Made by a program: the position numbers and the translations under genes
Source of the DNA: a gamma proteobacterium IMCC1989
GTDB taxonomy: Bacteria > Pseudomonadota > Gammaproteobacteria > Pseudomonadales > Cellvibrionaceae
Direction of reading: 5' to 3'
NCBI GenBank assembly: GCA_000209515.2
Contig: AEVK01000076.1
Span: 1 to 35,243, forward strand
DNA length: 35,243 nt
The notes under the pieces: model-generated
What the model was told of the DNA's origin: nothing
Databases searched by the model: none
The model's input: only the letters and a program-made list of their open reading frames with translations
Shown here: positions 16,166 through 24,179 of the stretch, one piece after another
Numbering within the stretch: position 1 is the stretch's first letter
Layout of the letters: each line of letters begins with the position of its first letter

Positions 16166-17515
16166 TTACAAAATAAACCGGCTTAAATCTTCATCTTTCA
16201 CTAATTCGCCCAAGGCTTTTTCGACGTGTTCAGCATCAATGTTGATAGTTTCTTCACCATTGGAACCACTTTCGAATGAAATATCTTCTAGTAAGCGCTC
16301 AATAACGGTGTGTAAGCGGCGTGCGCCAATATTTTCGGTGCGCTCGTTCACTTCCCATGCGGTTTCGGCAATGCGGCGGATGCCGTCTTTGCTAAAGCTT
16401 AGTGCCACCCCTTCGGTTGCCATTAGCGCTTCTTGTTGCTCGGTGAGTGAGGCGTCAGGTTCTGTGAGTATACGCTCGAAATCATCCGGTGATAGGGCTT
16501 CTAGCTCGACACGAATAGGTAAGCGACCTTGTAGTTCTGGGATTAAATCCGATGGTTTGGTGAGGTGGAATGCCCCGGAGGTGATAAACAAAATATGATC
16601 TGTTTTGATCATGCCGTGTTTAGTGCTAACGGTGCAGCCCTCGATAAGAGGGAGTAGATCCCGTTGCACCCCTTCGCGGGATACATCACCACCGCTGGTG
16701 TCTCCACGTTTAGCGACCTTATCAATCTCATCAATAAACACAATGCCGTTTTGTTCGGCGGCTTCGATGGCTTGACTTTTTAGCTCGTCATCGTTAACCA
16801 GTTTTGCGGCCTCGTCATCGCATAATTGTTTAAAGGCTTGTTTGATGGGAAGTTTCACGGTTTTCTTTTTGTCGGATGACATAGAAGAAAACATGTTTTG
16901 AAGTTGGTCGGTCATGTCTTCCATGCCCGGAGGCGCCATGATTTCTACACCCACTTTGGCAGCAGAAACTTCGATATCAATTTCTTTGTCGTCTAGATCG
17001 CCTTCACGCAGCTTCTTGCGAAAGAGTTGGCGAGTGCTAGATTGGTTGCCAGAATCGCCCTCGTCGTCTTTGCTGTTATCTGTGCCATCTGCATCGCGAG
17101 CAGGGCGTAATAGTGCGTTTAGAATGCGCTCCTCCGCAATCTCTTCGGCGCGATGACGCACTTTTTTAACGGCTTGCTCTCGATGTAATTTAATCGACAT
17201 GTCGACCAAGTCGCGGATGATCGAGTCAACTTCGCGACCTACATAGCCTACTTCGGTGAACTTAGTCGCTTCAACTTTAATAAAAGGTGCATTAGCGAGC
17301 TTGGCTAAGCGGCGGGCGATTTCGGTTTTACCGACACCCGTTGGGCCAATCATGAGAATGTTCTTAGGGGTAATTTCGGGACGTAAATTTTCGCTGACTT
17401 GCAGCCTGCGCCAGCGGTTGCGTAAGGCGATAGCTACTGCGCGCTTAGCACTTTTTTGTCCGACAATATGTTTATCTAATTCATGAACAATTTCTTTGGG
17501 AGTCATATTCGACAT
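16166..17515 (-). CDS. hslU: HslU, ATPase of the HslUV protease
   Basis: HslU is the AAA+ unfoldase that feeds proteins to HslV in the cytoplasm during heat and folding stress. It has the Walker [18 protein letters not shown] (about residues 57-73), an inserted I-domain (about 110-240), Walker [13 protein letters not shown], the second-region [13 protein letters not shown] and the C-terminal EDLSRFIL tail that docks into HslV. I chose the ATG at 17515 (449 residues, [10 protein letters not shown]), one base after the hslV stop and with GGAG about 8 nt before it. An upstream ATG at 17578 lies inside hslV and adds 21 unrelated residues. Confidence 0.97.
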   Translation of the reverse strand: MSNMTPKEIVHELDKHIVGQKSAKRAVAIALRNRWRRLQVSENLRPEITPKNILMIGPTGVGKTEIARRLAKLANAPFIKVEATKFTEVGYVGREVDSIIRDLVDMSIKLHREQAVKKVRHRAEEIAEERILNALLRPARDADGTDNSKDDEGDSGNQSSTRQLFRKKLREGDLDDKEIDIEVSAAKVGVEIMAPPGMEDMTDQLQNMFSSMSSDKKKTVKLPIKQAFKQLCDDEAAKLVNDDELKSQAIEAAEQNGIVFIDEIDKVAKRGDTSGGDVSREGVQRDLLPLIEGCTVSTKHGMIKTDHILFITSGAFHLTKPSDLIPELQGRLPIRVELEALSPDDFERILTEPDASLTEQQEALMATEGVALSFSKDGIRRIAETAWEVNERTENIGARRLHTVIERLLEDISFESGSNGEETINIDAEHVEKALGELVKDEDLSRFIL

Positions 17516-17516
17516 C

Positions 17517-18056
17517 TTAAAACTCCAAGGTTTCGATGGTGTGATTATGGTTGGTGTACACGCAGATATCGCCAGCAATCGTCAGTGATTTACGGGTGAT
17601 GGCTTCTGCATCTAGTTCAGTATTTTCTAATAAGGCTCTAGCCGCCGATTGAGCGTAAGGCCCGCCAGAACCGATGGCAATTAAGTCATCCTCGGGCTGA
17701 ATGACATCGCCATTACCGGTAATAATTAACGAAGCTTCGTGGTTGGCAACGGCTAACAACGCTTCTAGCTTGCGCAAGGCGCGATCACTTCGCCATTCTT
17801 TGGCAAGTTCGACTGCTGCGCGAGTGAGTTGGCCATTAAAGGCTTGGAGCTTGGCTTCGAAGCGTTCAAACAAGGTGAACGCATCGGCAGTACCGCCCGC
17901 AAAGCCAGCAATCACTTGATCGTTGTGTAGTCGACGTACTTTTCGGGCATTGCCCTTCATCACGGTGTTGCCCATTGAAACCTGACCGTCACCGCCGATC
18001 ACCACTTTACCGTTGCGGCGTACCGAAACGATCGTTGTTCCTCTGTATTGTTCCAC
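17517..18056 (-). CDS. hslV: HslV, peptidase of the HslUV protease
   Basis: HslV is a proteasome-beta-like threonine peptidase forming two stacked hexamers. The 179-residue precursor begins MEQYRG and then TTIVSVRR; autoprocessing should expose the catalytic Thr7. Other signatures are [23 protein letters not shown] and [19 protein letters not shown]. The E. coli enzyme only loses its Met, so the short propeptide is the variant known from several other gammaproteobacteria. The start codon is GTG, with AAGGT 6-7 nt upstream. It precedes hslU by one base, and the pair must be coupled. In Pseudomonas a SPOR gene lies immediately upstream; here that gene is 8.9 kb away. Confidence 0.97.
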   Translation of the reverse strand: MEQYRGTTIVSVRRNGKVVIGGDGQVSMGNTVMKGNARKVRRLHNDQVIAGFAGGTADAFTLFERFEAKLQAFNGQLTRAAVELAKEWRSDRALRKLEALLAVANHEASLIITGNGDVIQPEDDLIAIGSGGPYAQSAARALLENTELDAEAITRKSLTIAGDICVYTNHNHTIETLEF

Positions 18057-18102
18057 AAAATTACCTTTTAACGAGACATGAAAGGCTAGTATTTGGGGGC
18101 TA

Positions 18103-18114
18103 TATTTTAAAATA
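18103..18114. promoter_or_regulatory. 12-bp perfect palindrome between hslV and the Lrp-type gene
   Basis: TATTTTAAAATA is a perfect palindrome 46 bp before the hslV start and 180 bp before the regulator's GTG. AT-rich palindromes of this kind occur in Lrp-family sites, so autoregulation is possible. AT-rich palindromes also occur by chance, so confidence is low. Confidence 0.3.
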
Positions 18115-18293
18115 CAACGGTTGGTTGTTAGTGAATAAGCGAGTTAGCCGAATGTTTCTATCTGGTTTTTGTTGATAGCCGTATTATATTTATAGAACAA
18201 TGTGAGGGAGCTGATGCGGGTGCTGGGCTCTTGTGCTTGTTTATGTATTGCGTGATACTCAGCACAATATACTTTTTCAGGTGGGTTATTGTT

Positions 18294-18734
18294 GTGCCAA
18301 TAGAGTTAGATGATTTTGATCGTAAGATTATCCAAGCATTAACAGATAATGCGCGTATATCGGTGAGTGATTTGTCTCGCCACGTTAACTTGTCACGCAA
18401 TGCGGTGACTCATCGTATGAGCAAGTTAGAAAAGTCTGGCGTGATAAATGGTTATCAAGTGATTTTGGGTGATGGCTTGCCGGTTAATGAAAAGGTGGTC
18501 GCTATTATGATGGTCTATCGTAAAGACCGCATGCGAGATACCGAAGTCATTAAGTATGCAGCGACAGTCTCCGAAATCGTATCTTGTTACATTATGAGTG
18601 GCGATTATGATGTGATATTAAATGTACAAGCGCGCTCCCACGAGCGCATTCACGAAATATGGCAAGCAGTGAGCGGTTTGAAAAGCGTTGACGATACGCA
18701 TACGACTTTTGCTTTATCGACGGTAAAAATGTAA
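18294..18734 (+). CDS. Lrp/AsnC-family transcriptional regulator
   Basis: The protein has an N-terminal winged helix-turn-helix (DRKIIQALTDNARISVSDLSRHVNLSRNAVTHRMSKLEKSG, about residues 10-49, given here in two stretches: DRKIIQALTDNARI and SRNAVTHRMSKLEKSG) and a C-terminal RAM ligand domain (about 65-146) with SGDYDVILNV. Members bind amino acids and usually control nearby amino-acid genes. I chose the GTG at 18294 (146 residues, starting PIELDDFD after the initiator) because AGGTGGG lies 8 nt upstream and the length fits. The open frame extends back to 18231 with a hydrophobic leader unlike this family. It precedes the homoserine dehydrogenase-type and aldehyde dehydrogenase genes and is the likely local regulator. 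Confidence 0.92.
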   Translation: MPIELDDFDRKIIQALTDNARISVSDLSRHVNLSRNAVTHRMSKLEKSGVINGYQVILGDGLPVNEKVVAIMMVYRKDRMRDTEVIKYAATVSEIVSCYIMSGDYDVILNVQARSHERIHEIWQAVSGLKSVDDTHTTFALSTVKM

Positions 18735-18770
18735 CTGTTTTCCCTGATCTGTTTGCCATTCACTTTTTTT

Positions 18771-18798
18771 CCTCTACCCTCTACCCTCTTTCCTCTTT
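18771..18798 (+). repeat. Four tandem 7-bp repeats in a pyrimidine tract
   Basis: CCTCTAC, CCTCTAC, CCTCTTT and CCTCTTT follow one another exactly (18771-18798). They sit in a nearly pure pyrimidine run from 18763 to 18800 that also holds seven T. The tract is between the Lrp-type gene and the homoserine dehydrogenase-type gene, 135 bp before the latter. Confidence 0.85.
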
Positions 18799-18843
18799 TT
18801 GCATCTATTTTATCTGTGCATATTGCTCGTCAGTATCGTCATT

Positions 18844-18875
18844 TTGACCATGCCTTTGGTTAATGCGTGTATATA
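18844..18875 (+). promoter_or_regulatory. Possible promoter of the homoserine dehydrogenase-type gene
   Basis: TTGACC (18844-18849) matches five of six bases of the sigma70 -35. The best -10 candidates are TGTATA (18868) or TATATA (18870), at 18 or 20 bp, so the spacing is not ideal. It lies between the 7-bp repeat tract and the GAGGA ribosome site at 18920-18924. Confidence 0.3.
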
Positions 18876-18932
18876 GACTGACATCCTCATTTGTAATACT
18901 AGCGTTGAAAATAACTTATTGAGGATGGCGCT

Positions 18933-19994
18933 ATGAATGACAACATGAATGTCAGAACAAGTTACAACATTGCACTGATTGGTTTTGGTGGTGTAAACCG
19001 AGCACTGGCTAACATTATTGCGACAGATCCAGAAGCGTTCTATCGTGAAATGGGTTTTAACTTACGTATTGTTGCAGTTTCAGATATGTTTTTGGGTTCA
19101 GTGTATTCGCCAGAAGGCATCGACATGGCTTTGTTAACTGCATTACCTACCGTTCAAGGTGTTTGCGCTAATTTACCCAATGGTAAAGCGACCGCAGATA
19201 ATGAAGAAATTATTAAAAATAGTAATGCAGATATTGTAGTTGAGGCCACGGTGACTAATTCGGTAACGGGTCAGCCTGCTACTTCTCATTGTCGCTGGGC
19301 GTTATCTAGCGGCAAACATGTGTCGACAACTAATAAGGGCCCTCTTGCTTTTGTAGAGAAAGAGTTAATCGATTTAGCGCTTAACAATAATGTTGGTTTT
19401 GAATACGAAGGCGTAGTGATGAGTGGTACGCCGGTGCTGCGTTTTGCAGATAAATTATTAAAAGGTAGCGAGATTAATCAGTTCGCAGGTATCGTAAATG
19501 GTACGGCGAATTATGTTTTAGGTTTGGTTGAGCAAGGCCAGACTTTTGTCGATGCGATTGCATCTGCACAGCAGCAAGGATATGCCGAGGCTGATCCTAG
19601 TGCTGACATTGAAGGTAAAGATGTGATGTTAAAAGTCATTGTTTTAGCAAATCGTTTGTGGAATGCAAATTTGACTCAGGACAATGTTCAGTGCAAAGGC
19701 ATTACTGGATTGACCGAAGCGATGGTGAAAGAAGCCGTGGCAGAAGGTTGTCACTGGAAGTTACTAGGTAAAGCGAGCAAGCAAGAAGATGGTTCTATTG
19801 TGGCTAGTGTGTCACCCGAAAAATTACCGATAGGGCACCCACTTGCGGGTATCAACGGTGCTGTCAATGCGATTACTTTTACTTCGGGCATGTTAGGTGA
19901 TGTGACGGTTTCTGGTCCTGGCGCAGGACGCATTGAAACGGCCTATGCTATTTTGTCAGATATTATTGCGATTCATCAACGTAAGGAGAGCTAG
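18933..19994 (+). CDS. Homoserine dehydrogenase-type NAD(P)-dependent oxidoreductase
   Basis: The 353-residue protein has an N-terminal Rossmann domain ([11 protein letters not shown], about 15-25) and a homoserine dehydrogenase catalytic domain. Catalytic-site signatures are STTNKGPLA with Lys135, [11 protein letters not shown] and [14 protein letters not shown] with Glu219, Asp225 and Asp230, followed by Lys234. There is no ACT domain or fused aspartokinase, so feedback control by threonine is not expected. Homoserine dehydrogenases interconvert homoserine and aspartate semialdehyde. The aldehyde dehydrogenase gene starts 1 bp after its stop, which suggests the oxidative direction. The ribosome site GAGGA is good. 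Fold and catalytic residues are clear; the physiological substrate is inferred and a related hydroxy acid is possible. Confidence 0.85.
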   Translation: MNDNMNVRTSYNIALIGFGGVNRALANIIATDPEAFYREMGFNLRIVAVSDMFLGSVYSPEGIDMALLTALPTVQGVCANLPNGKATADNEEIIKNSNADIVVEATVTNSVTGQPATSHCRWALSSGKHVSTTNKGPLAFVEKELIDLALNNNVGFEYEGVVMSGTPVLRFADKLLKGSEINQFAGIVNGTANYVLGLVEQGQTFVDAIASAQQQGYAEADPSADIEGKDVMLKVIVLANRLWNANLTQDNVQCKGITGLTEAMVKEAVAEGCHWKLLGKASKQEDGSIVASVSPEKLPIGHPLAGINGAVNAITFTSGMLGDVTVSGPGAGRIETAYAILSDIIAIHQRKES

Positions 19995-19995
19995 T

Positions 19996-21417
19996 ATGGA
20001 ATCGTTACAGGTGATATTGCCTAAGCAAAATGAACCGCATCAACAAATGATTGATGTGATCAATCCATTCACTCAGACGGTGGTAGATTCTATCCCTGCA
20101 GCAACCTTGGCTGATGTAGAAGCTGCGCTAGTGAATGCCAAAAATGGCTTTGAAGTGTCTCGTCAATTAGCGCGTTACCAGCGCGCTAAAATCTTGGCGG
20201 CAACGGCCGCTATTGTTCGTGAAGAGCTAGAAACATTTGCCATATTGATTGTGAACGAAGCAGGAAAAACCATTGTGCAGGCACGCAAAGAAGTCTCTCG
20301 TTGTGTGAATACTTTGGAGTTGTCGGCGGAAGAAGCGAAGCGATTAAGTGGTGAGGTGATTCCGTTTGATTCTTACGAGGGTGCTGTGGGGAGGCAAGGT
20401 TATACGCATTGTGACCCTCTTGGTATTATTTTGGCGATCACCCCGTTTAACGATCCTCTTAATTTGTTTGCACATAAATTAGGGCCTGCCATTGCAGGCG
20501 GCAATTCCGTTATTCTAAAACCGTCAGAGCTTGCGCCATTGTCGGCTATTAAACTGGTTGATGCGTTTTTTCGTGCAGGATTAGACGAGCATATTATTTC
20601 TGTGGTGATCGGCGATGCAAAAATAGGAGGTGCATTGGTATCTGCTGATGATATTCGTATGGTGTCTTTTACCGGTGGTATGGAAACGGGTGAGGCAATT
20701 ACACGCACTGCAGGCTTAAAAAAAATGACAATGGATTTAGGCGGTAATGCTCCTGTCATTATTATGGCTGACAGCGATCTTAATGATGCCGTAAGCGCAA
20801 CCGTGTCAGGTGCTTTTTGGGCATCGGGACAAAACTGTATTGGTACACAGCGTATTTTTATTGAACGTAGTGTATTCGACCAGTTTTCGGCGGATTTTGT
20901 TGCTCAAACACAAGCGCTTTGTGTGGGCGACCCGATGGATGATACGACAGATGTCGGGCCAATGATTACATCAGCGCAGTCTACGCGTATTCAATCTTGG
21001 GTAGAGAGTGCTATCACTCAAGGCGCGACCTTATTAACGGGGCATCAGCGTAACGATAATATGTATACCCCAACGGTACTCACTAATGTGCCAAACACAT
21101 CAGAGTTATGTATGCAAGAAGTCTTTGCTCCAGTCGTAATTCTCGAACCGTTTGATAGCTTTGATGAGGTAATTACTTGGGCAAATTGCGTAGATTATAG
21201 TTTGCACGCTGGTATTTTCACTCGTGATTTAGAAACCGCTTTAAAAGCAGCTGATCGCATAGAAGCAAGTGGTGTGATGATTAATGATTCATCGGACTTT
21301 CGTTTTGACGCGATGCCTTTTGGTGGTTATAAACGCGGCAGCTTAGGGCGCGAGGGTGTACGCTATGCGTTACAAGAGATGACTCAGTCAAAAGTGATTT
21401 GCTTTAATCGATCTTGA
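19996..21417 (+). CDS. NAD(P)-dependent aldehyde dehydrogenase
   Basis: The enzyme oxidises an aldehyde to a carboxylate. I chose the ATG at 19996 (473 residues) because AAGGAGAG lies just upstream and the longer frame from 19933 runs into the preceding gene. Active-site features are Asn152 in TPFND, Lys175 in ILKPSE, SFTGG (about 224-228) and the nucleophile Cys281 in SGQNCIG, with [15 protein letters not shown] near the C-terminus as in phosphonoacetaldehyde and lactaldehyde dehydrogenase relatives. The usual general-base glutamate of the ELGG motif is Asp247 here (MDLGGNAP). With the adjacent homoserine dehydrogenase-type gene, aspartate semialdehyde is the most attractive substrate, giving aspartate; this is inference. 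Confidence 0.88.
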   Translation: MESLQVILPKQNEPHQQMIDVINPFTQTVVDSIPAATLADVEAALVNAKNGFEVSRQLARYQRAKILAATAAIVREELETFAILIVNEAGKTIVQARKEVSRCVNTLELSAEEAKRLSGEVIPFDSYEGAVGRQGYTHCDPLGIILAITPFNDPLNLFAHKLGPAIAGGNSVILKPSELAPLSAIKLVDAFFRAGLDEHIISVVIGDAKIGGALVSADDIRMVSFTGGMETGEAITRTAGLKKMTMDLGGNAPVIIMADSDLNDAVSATVSGAFWASGQNCIGTQRIFIERSVFDQFSADFVAQTQALCVGDPMDDTTDVGPMITSAQSTRIQSWVESAITQGATLLTGHQRNDNMYTPTVLTNVPNTSELCMQEVFAPVVILEPFDSFDEVITWANCVDYSLHAGIFTRDLETALKAADRIEASGVMINDSSDFRFDAMPFGGYKRGSLGREGVRYALQEMTQSKVICFNRS

Positions 21418-21444
21418 AGCCGAGCTTGAAAAAAACTGATCTGC

Positions 21445-22440
21445 TTATGCCGGTTTATTGGTAATACACTCTTCGTTTGCAGTAGCTGCCTTATTGTTAG
21501 GTGCGGCTTTGTATTTGATAAATATAAGGCCACCAATTAAGCCGGTTATAACAAATCTTATACGTAAAACAAGGGCTATCGCGATAGCATCTGCGATGGG
21601 AACGCCTGCCATCTGTAAAAAAATAGCGTAGCCTGCTTCTGTAATGCCCAAACCATTTAGGGAGACTGGAACGATAGTGGATAGCATTACAATAGGCACA
21701 AACGCGGCTAGATAAAGATAGCTAATCTCTAAACCTAAGCTTCGTGAAACCAGCCAAGGGGTTAGTATAGTAAACGCATAAAACCCTAGAGAAATAACAT
21801 AGGTAACCAATAGCGCTTTCTTGTGATGTCTAAAGAGACGTACTGTTTCGTGAGTACTTTTAAGGAATTCATATCCTTTAGCTAGTAGTTTATGCCGAAA
21901 TGTGAAGTTGCCTAGCAGCGTAAAAACAGGTGAAAAAATTAAGATCAATAAAATGATATAGCCCAATGTTATTCCGGCTAATAGTAACGGTAACAACGGA
22001 ACCGAATCGCGGATGTCCTGTTGAAGCAGTATCAATGGGAGTAAAGAGACTAAAGCAGTGAGCCCCATTAACCTATCCATAAATGTCGACGCTATTACTT
22101 TTTCAGGTTGTCCGGTTTCTTGATACAAGGTGTACGCTTTAATTGCATCGCCACCAATCATGGTGGGAAGGAAGTTACTGAAAAAAGTGCCTATCATATA
22201 CAAGCAAAATAATCTAAGTGATGTGGCATGAATATGGAGTAAGGCAAGTAATATTTTCCATTTTATCGTCGATAGAAACATAGCGATATGAGGAGAGAGA
22301 AAGACGAGTAATAAATATCTTGCGTCTATGTTCGATAGTCTTTCAAGTAAGCTTCCCATTTCAATAGAGCTCAATAGAAAGGTGATTAACCCTATTCCAA
22401 TAAGTAATTTGAGAATGAATAGATAATTCGATTTTTTCAT
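21445..22440 (-). CDS. LPG-synthase-TM / flippase-like membrane protein (UPF0104)
   Basis: The 331-residue integral membrane protein has about eight helices and the signature of the lysylphosphatidylglycerol synthase TM (AglD/MprF-type) family: FFSNFLPTMIGGDAIKAYTL (about 92-111), ASTFMDRLMGL and, near the C-terminus, VSLNGLGITEAGYAIFL. Stand-alone members often occur in glycan or lipid loci and are proposed lipid translocases, without a proven general function. It is the last gene of the minus-strand operon starting at 26251. The stop is 27 bp from the convergent aldehyde dehydrogenase, with no clear terminator. A role in moving the lipid-linked product of this operon is inference. Confidence 0.85.
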   Translation of the reverse strand: MKKSNYLFILKLLIGIGLITFLLSSIEMGSLLERLSNIDARYLLLVFLSPHIAMFLSTIKWKILLALLHIHATSLRLFCLYMIGTFFSNFLPTMIGGDAIKAYTLYQETGQPEKVIASTFMDRLMGLTALVSLLPLILLQQDIRDSVPLLPLLLAGITLGYIILLILIFSPVFTLLGNFTFRHKLLAKGYEFLKSTHETVRLFRHHKKALLVTYVISLGFYAFTILTPWLVSRSLGLEISYLYLAAFVPIVMLSTIVPVSLNGLGITEAGYAIFLQMAGVPIADAIAIALVLRIRFVITGLIGGLIFIKYKAAPNNKAATANEECITNKPA

Positions 22441-22446
22441 AAATAT

Positions 22447-22488
22447 TCGCTTAATTAATAGGCATTAGTTAACGGGCATTAATTAATC
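22447..22488. repeat. Imperfect 14-bp tandem repeats
   Basis: GGCATTAGTTAACG (22461-22474) and GGCATTAATTAATC (22475-22488) are adjacent near-copies, and a decayed copy TCGCTTAATTAATA (22447-22460) precedes them. The array spans the 42-bp gap between two membrane-protein genes. It includes the stop codon of the 22932-22483 gene. Confidence 0.6.
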
Positions 22489-22932
22489 TAAAAGATCAAT
22501 GATGCTGAGTAATTTTTCCCCTGATGGCGTAATAGATATAATGCCTTTTTTAGATTCTAATAAGCCGCTATTTTTTAATTCTGCTATTCGAGATTGAGTG
22601 CTGTATGACTGTAAATATGAACTCATCAATTCGTCTCTGGATAAGTTGGACGTTTGCAGTGTGGTGAGCATCTTTAATAAGATAGAACTTTCTAAGTGAC
22701 TACGAATACCAAACCACGTTAAAAAATACCCGCACCAATACATTACTATAACTATAGGGTGAGGGTAATGAGTATATGCCCCTATAGTGATACAGCACAG
22801 TGCTATCACGATATACAAAGGTGCTACGCGTTTGACATTACTTTGTAAGCGCCGACCTTTGAGCACGATCTCTGCAGCTATTGGCGCGAGTAAGATGCAT
22901 GTCGTTAAGGCTACAATGAATAGAGTATCCAT
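22483..22932 (-). CDS. Three-helix membrane protein with C-terminal winged helix (second of pair)
   Basis: The family is not recognised. The 149-residue product has three hydrophobic helices (about 3-22, 37-54 and 58-76) and a soluble C-terminal part of about 70 residues. That part resembles a winged helix: LSRDELMSSYLQ, then STQSRIAELKNSGLLES, a hairpin KGIISITP and a final helix SGEKLLSIIDLL. This pattern is typical of MarR-like or restriction-associated winged helices. Its ATG overlaps the stop of the preceding gene by one base (TAATG), so the two are coupled. The neighbour has the same architecture, which suggests two related subunits acting together at the membrane, perhaps as a regulator of this operon. 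Confidence 0.75.
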   Translation of the reverse strand: MDTLFIVALTTCILLAPIAAEIVLKGRRLQSNVKRVAPLYIVIALCCITIGAYTHYPHPIVIVMYWCGYFLTWFGIRSHLESSILLKMLTTLQTSNLSRDELMSSYLQSYSTQSRIAELKNSGLLESKKGIISITPSGEKLLSIIDLLD

Positions 22933-23408
22933 TAGCGTTCTATTGCTCGATACAGTCTAGAAACTAATTGAGCAATCACTCGTCCTTTTGGTGTCAGTGT
23001 TAACTGGCCGCTGCCGTCTGTGGTCAATGTAGCAAAGCCTTTTTGTTGGAGGTCATCTAAGCGAAAGCCTATTTCACTGGTCATTTGCTCGGTAAGCTGA
23101 TCCTCAATAGAGCATTCCTTTTTATTTTTTGTCATTGTGTTGCTTAGCTTTAACGCATGTAAGCTAATGCTTCTGATGAGCATGACACGAATAAATAATA
23201 GGCCACTAATACATCCTAGGCAGGCCATAGAGTAAAAAATAATATCTTGTACCGGTTTTGTTTCTGAAATGAAAAAAAGCGTTATTGAATAGATAATGGT
23301 GAGACACGCACCGCTGGCTATAAAAAATAGCGGTGTGCGAACCTTCCAAAAAGCGATCAGTAGTGAGATGCCAAATAATAAGGCTAAAAAATCATCAATG
23401 TAATACAT
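22932..23408 (-). CDS. Three-helix membrane protein with C-terminal winged helix (first of pair)
   Basis: The family is not recognised. The 158-residue product has three hydrophobic helices (about 4-21, 27-48 and 53-76), then a cytoplasmic region beginning around residue 85. That region looks like a winged helix: SIEDQLTEQM, SEIGFRLDDLQQKGFATL, a hairpin and LTPKGRVIAQLVSRLY. The closing LTxxG and the LxxKG turn match those of the next gene product, so they are probably distant paralogues. It is coupled to that gene by TAATG and lies 15 bp after the 23424-24086 membrane protein gene. DNA or protein binding by the winged helix is inference. Confidence 0.75.
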   Translation of the reverse strand: MYYIDDFLALLFGISLLIAFWKVRTPLFFIASGACLTIIYSITLFFISETKPVQDIIFYSMACLGCISGLLFIRVMLIRSISLHALKLSNTMTKNKKECSIEDQLTEQMTSEIGFRLDDLQQKGFATLTTDGSGQLTLTPKGRVIAQLVSRLYRAIER

Positions 23409-23423
23409 TAAATACTACCAATG

Positions 23424-24086
23424 TTAGTCGTTGGCAAGGATATCTAGTTTTGAGTTTTCTGTTGCCTTTGCGAGCCAGTTAAACGGCAGTGATAGAATCG
23501 CTATCGCTAAGGTGAAGTGAACGATAACAGAAGCAATGATTTCATTTTTAGTTGGGCTATGGCCTATGCGTACTGCTAGGTGTGTTACCCAGTCCCATAC
23601 TTCTGGCATGGTGGCAAATTTGGGGTCTGAGTTGACAGTAAAGTAAGCCAGATCTTCGATACCTGAAATCATGATCAGTAATAAAGCTATTGACAGTCTA
23701 AATGCCTGTTTTCCGGTAGCGCCGCCTAGTCGATAAATTAAAACAAAACATAGAATAATATAAGGCGTAGTTATCAACATAACGTGGTATAGATCTTCAA
23801 AAACTTCTGCATGAAAGAATATTTTTGGGACGAGAAAGGCAAAAAAGAATAAGAAACAAGTGACGATAGAGAAAAATTGTATACATTGATTTTTTAAAAC
23901 TTCTCGGCTAACCGAGGCAAGGGATAGGCTCGCAAGGATAAACGGTAATAGCTTGAATAAGAAAATGCTGAGTGATTTTACTTCTCTATCTTGAGGCAGA
24001 GCAAAAAGAATGATGCCCGCTGTTATGACAGCCAGTAATGCACATATGATACTGATGGTGTTTTGTTGAATAAGCCTTAGGAACAT
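23424..24086 (-). CDS. Six-helix membrane protein of unknown function
   Basis: The family is not recognised. The 220-residue protein has about six hydrophobic segments (near 10-28, 42-60, 70-88, 100-120, 128-146 and 186-205). Polar residues that might matter are Glu-Asp in ISGIEDLAYF, Trp and His in WDWVTHLAVR, RIGHSPTKNE, and a His in VIVHFT. There is no NDxxDxxxD motif, so it is not a UbiA-type prenyltransferase. It lies between the DprE2-like gene and the pair of membrane winged-helix genes in one operon. A role as transporter, membrane enzyme or sensor cannot be chosen from sequence alone. Confidence 0.75.
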   Translation of the reverse strand: MFLRLIQQNTISIICALLAVITAGIILFALPQDREVKSLSIFLFKLLPFILASLSLASVSREVLKNQCIQFFSIVTCFLFFFAFLVPKIFFHAEVFEDLYHVMLITTPYIILCFVLIYRLGGATGKQAFRLSIALLLIMISGIEDLAYFTVNSDPKFATMPEVWDWVTHLAVRIGHSPTKNEIIASVIVHFTLAIAILSLPFNWLAKATENSKLDILAND

Positions 24087-24112
24087 ACTGTTTTTTTCTC
24101 GTGTAGTTATTG

Positions 24113-24176
24113 TTTTTGAGGATTGGTTTTTAGGGGTTAGTGTTTTTTTAGGAGCTAATGTTTGTAGAAGCTAGTG
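24113..24176. repeat. Degenerate tandem repeats of about 16 bp
   Basis: TTTTTAGGGGTTAGTG (24127-24142), TTTTTTTAGGAGCTAATG (24143-24160) and TTTGTAGAAGCTAGTG (24161-24176) follow one another. A weaker 14-bp copy occupies 24113-24126. The array fills the 93-bp gap between the SDR gene and the six-helix protein gene inside the operon. Confidence 0.6.
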
Positions 24177-24179
24177 TTA

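Noticed and set aside
17516-17578. Upstream ATG for hslU at 17578
   Set aside because: It lies inside hslV and adds 21 residues foreign to HslU. The ATG at 17515 has a good ribosome site and matches the family start.
18231-18293. Longer Lrp/AsnC frame from 18231
   Set aside because: The extra 21 residues are hydrophobic and unlike this family. The GTG at 18294 has AGGTGGG at proper spacing.
19933-19995. Longer aldehyde dehydrogenase frame from 19933
   Set aside because: It overlaps the end of the homoserine dehydrogenase-type gene. The ATG at 19996 directly follows AAGGAGAG.
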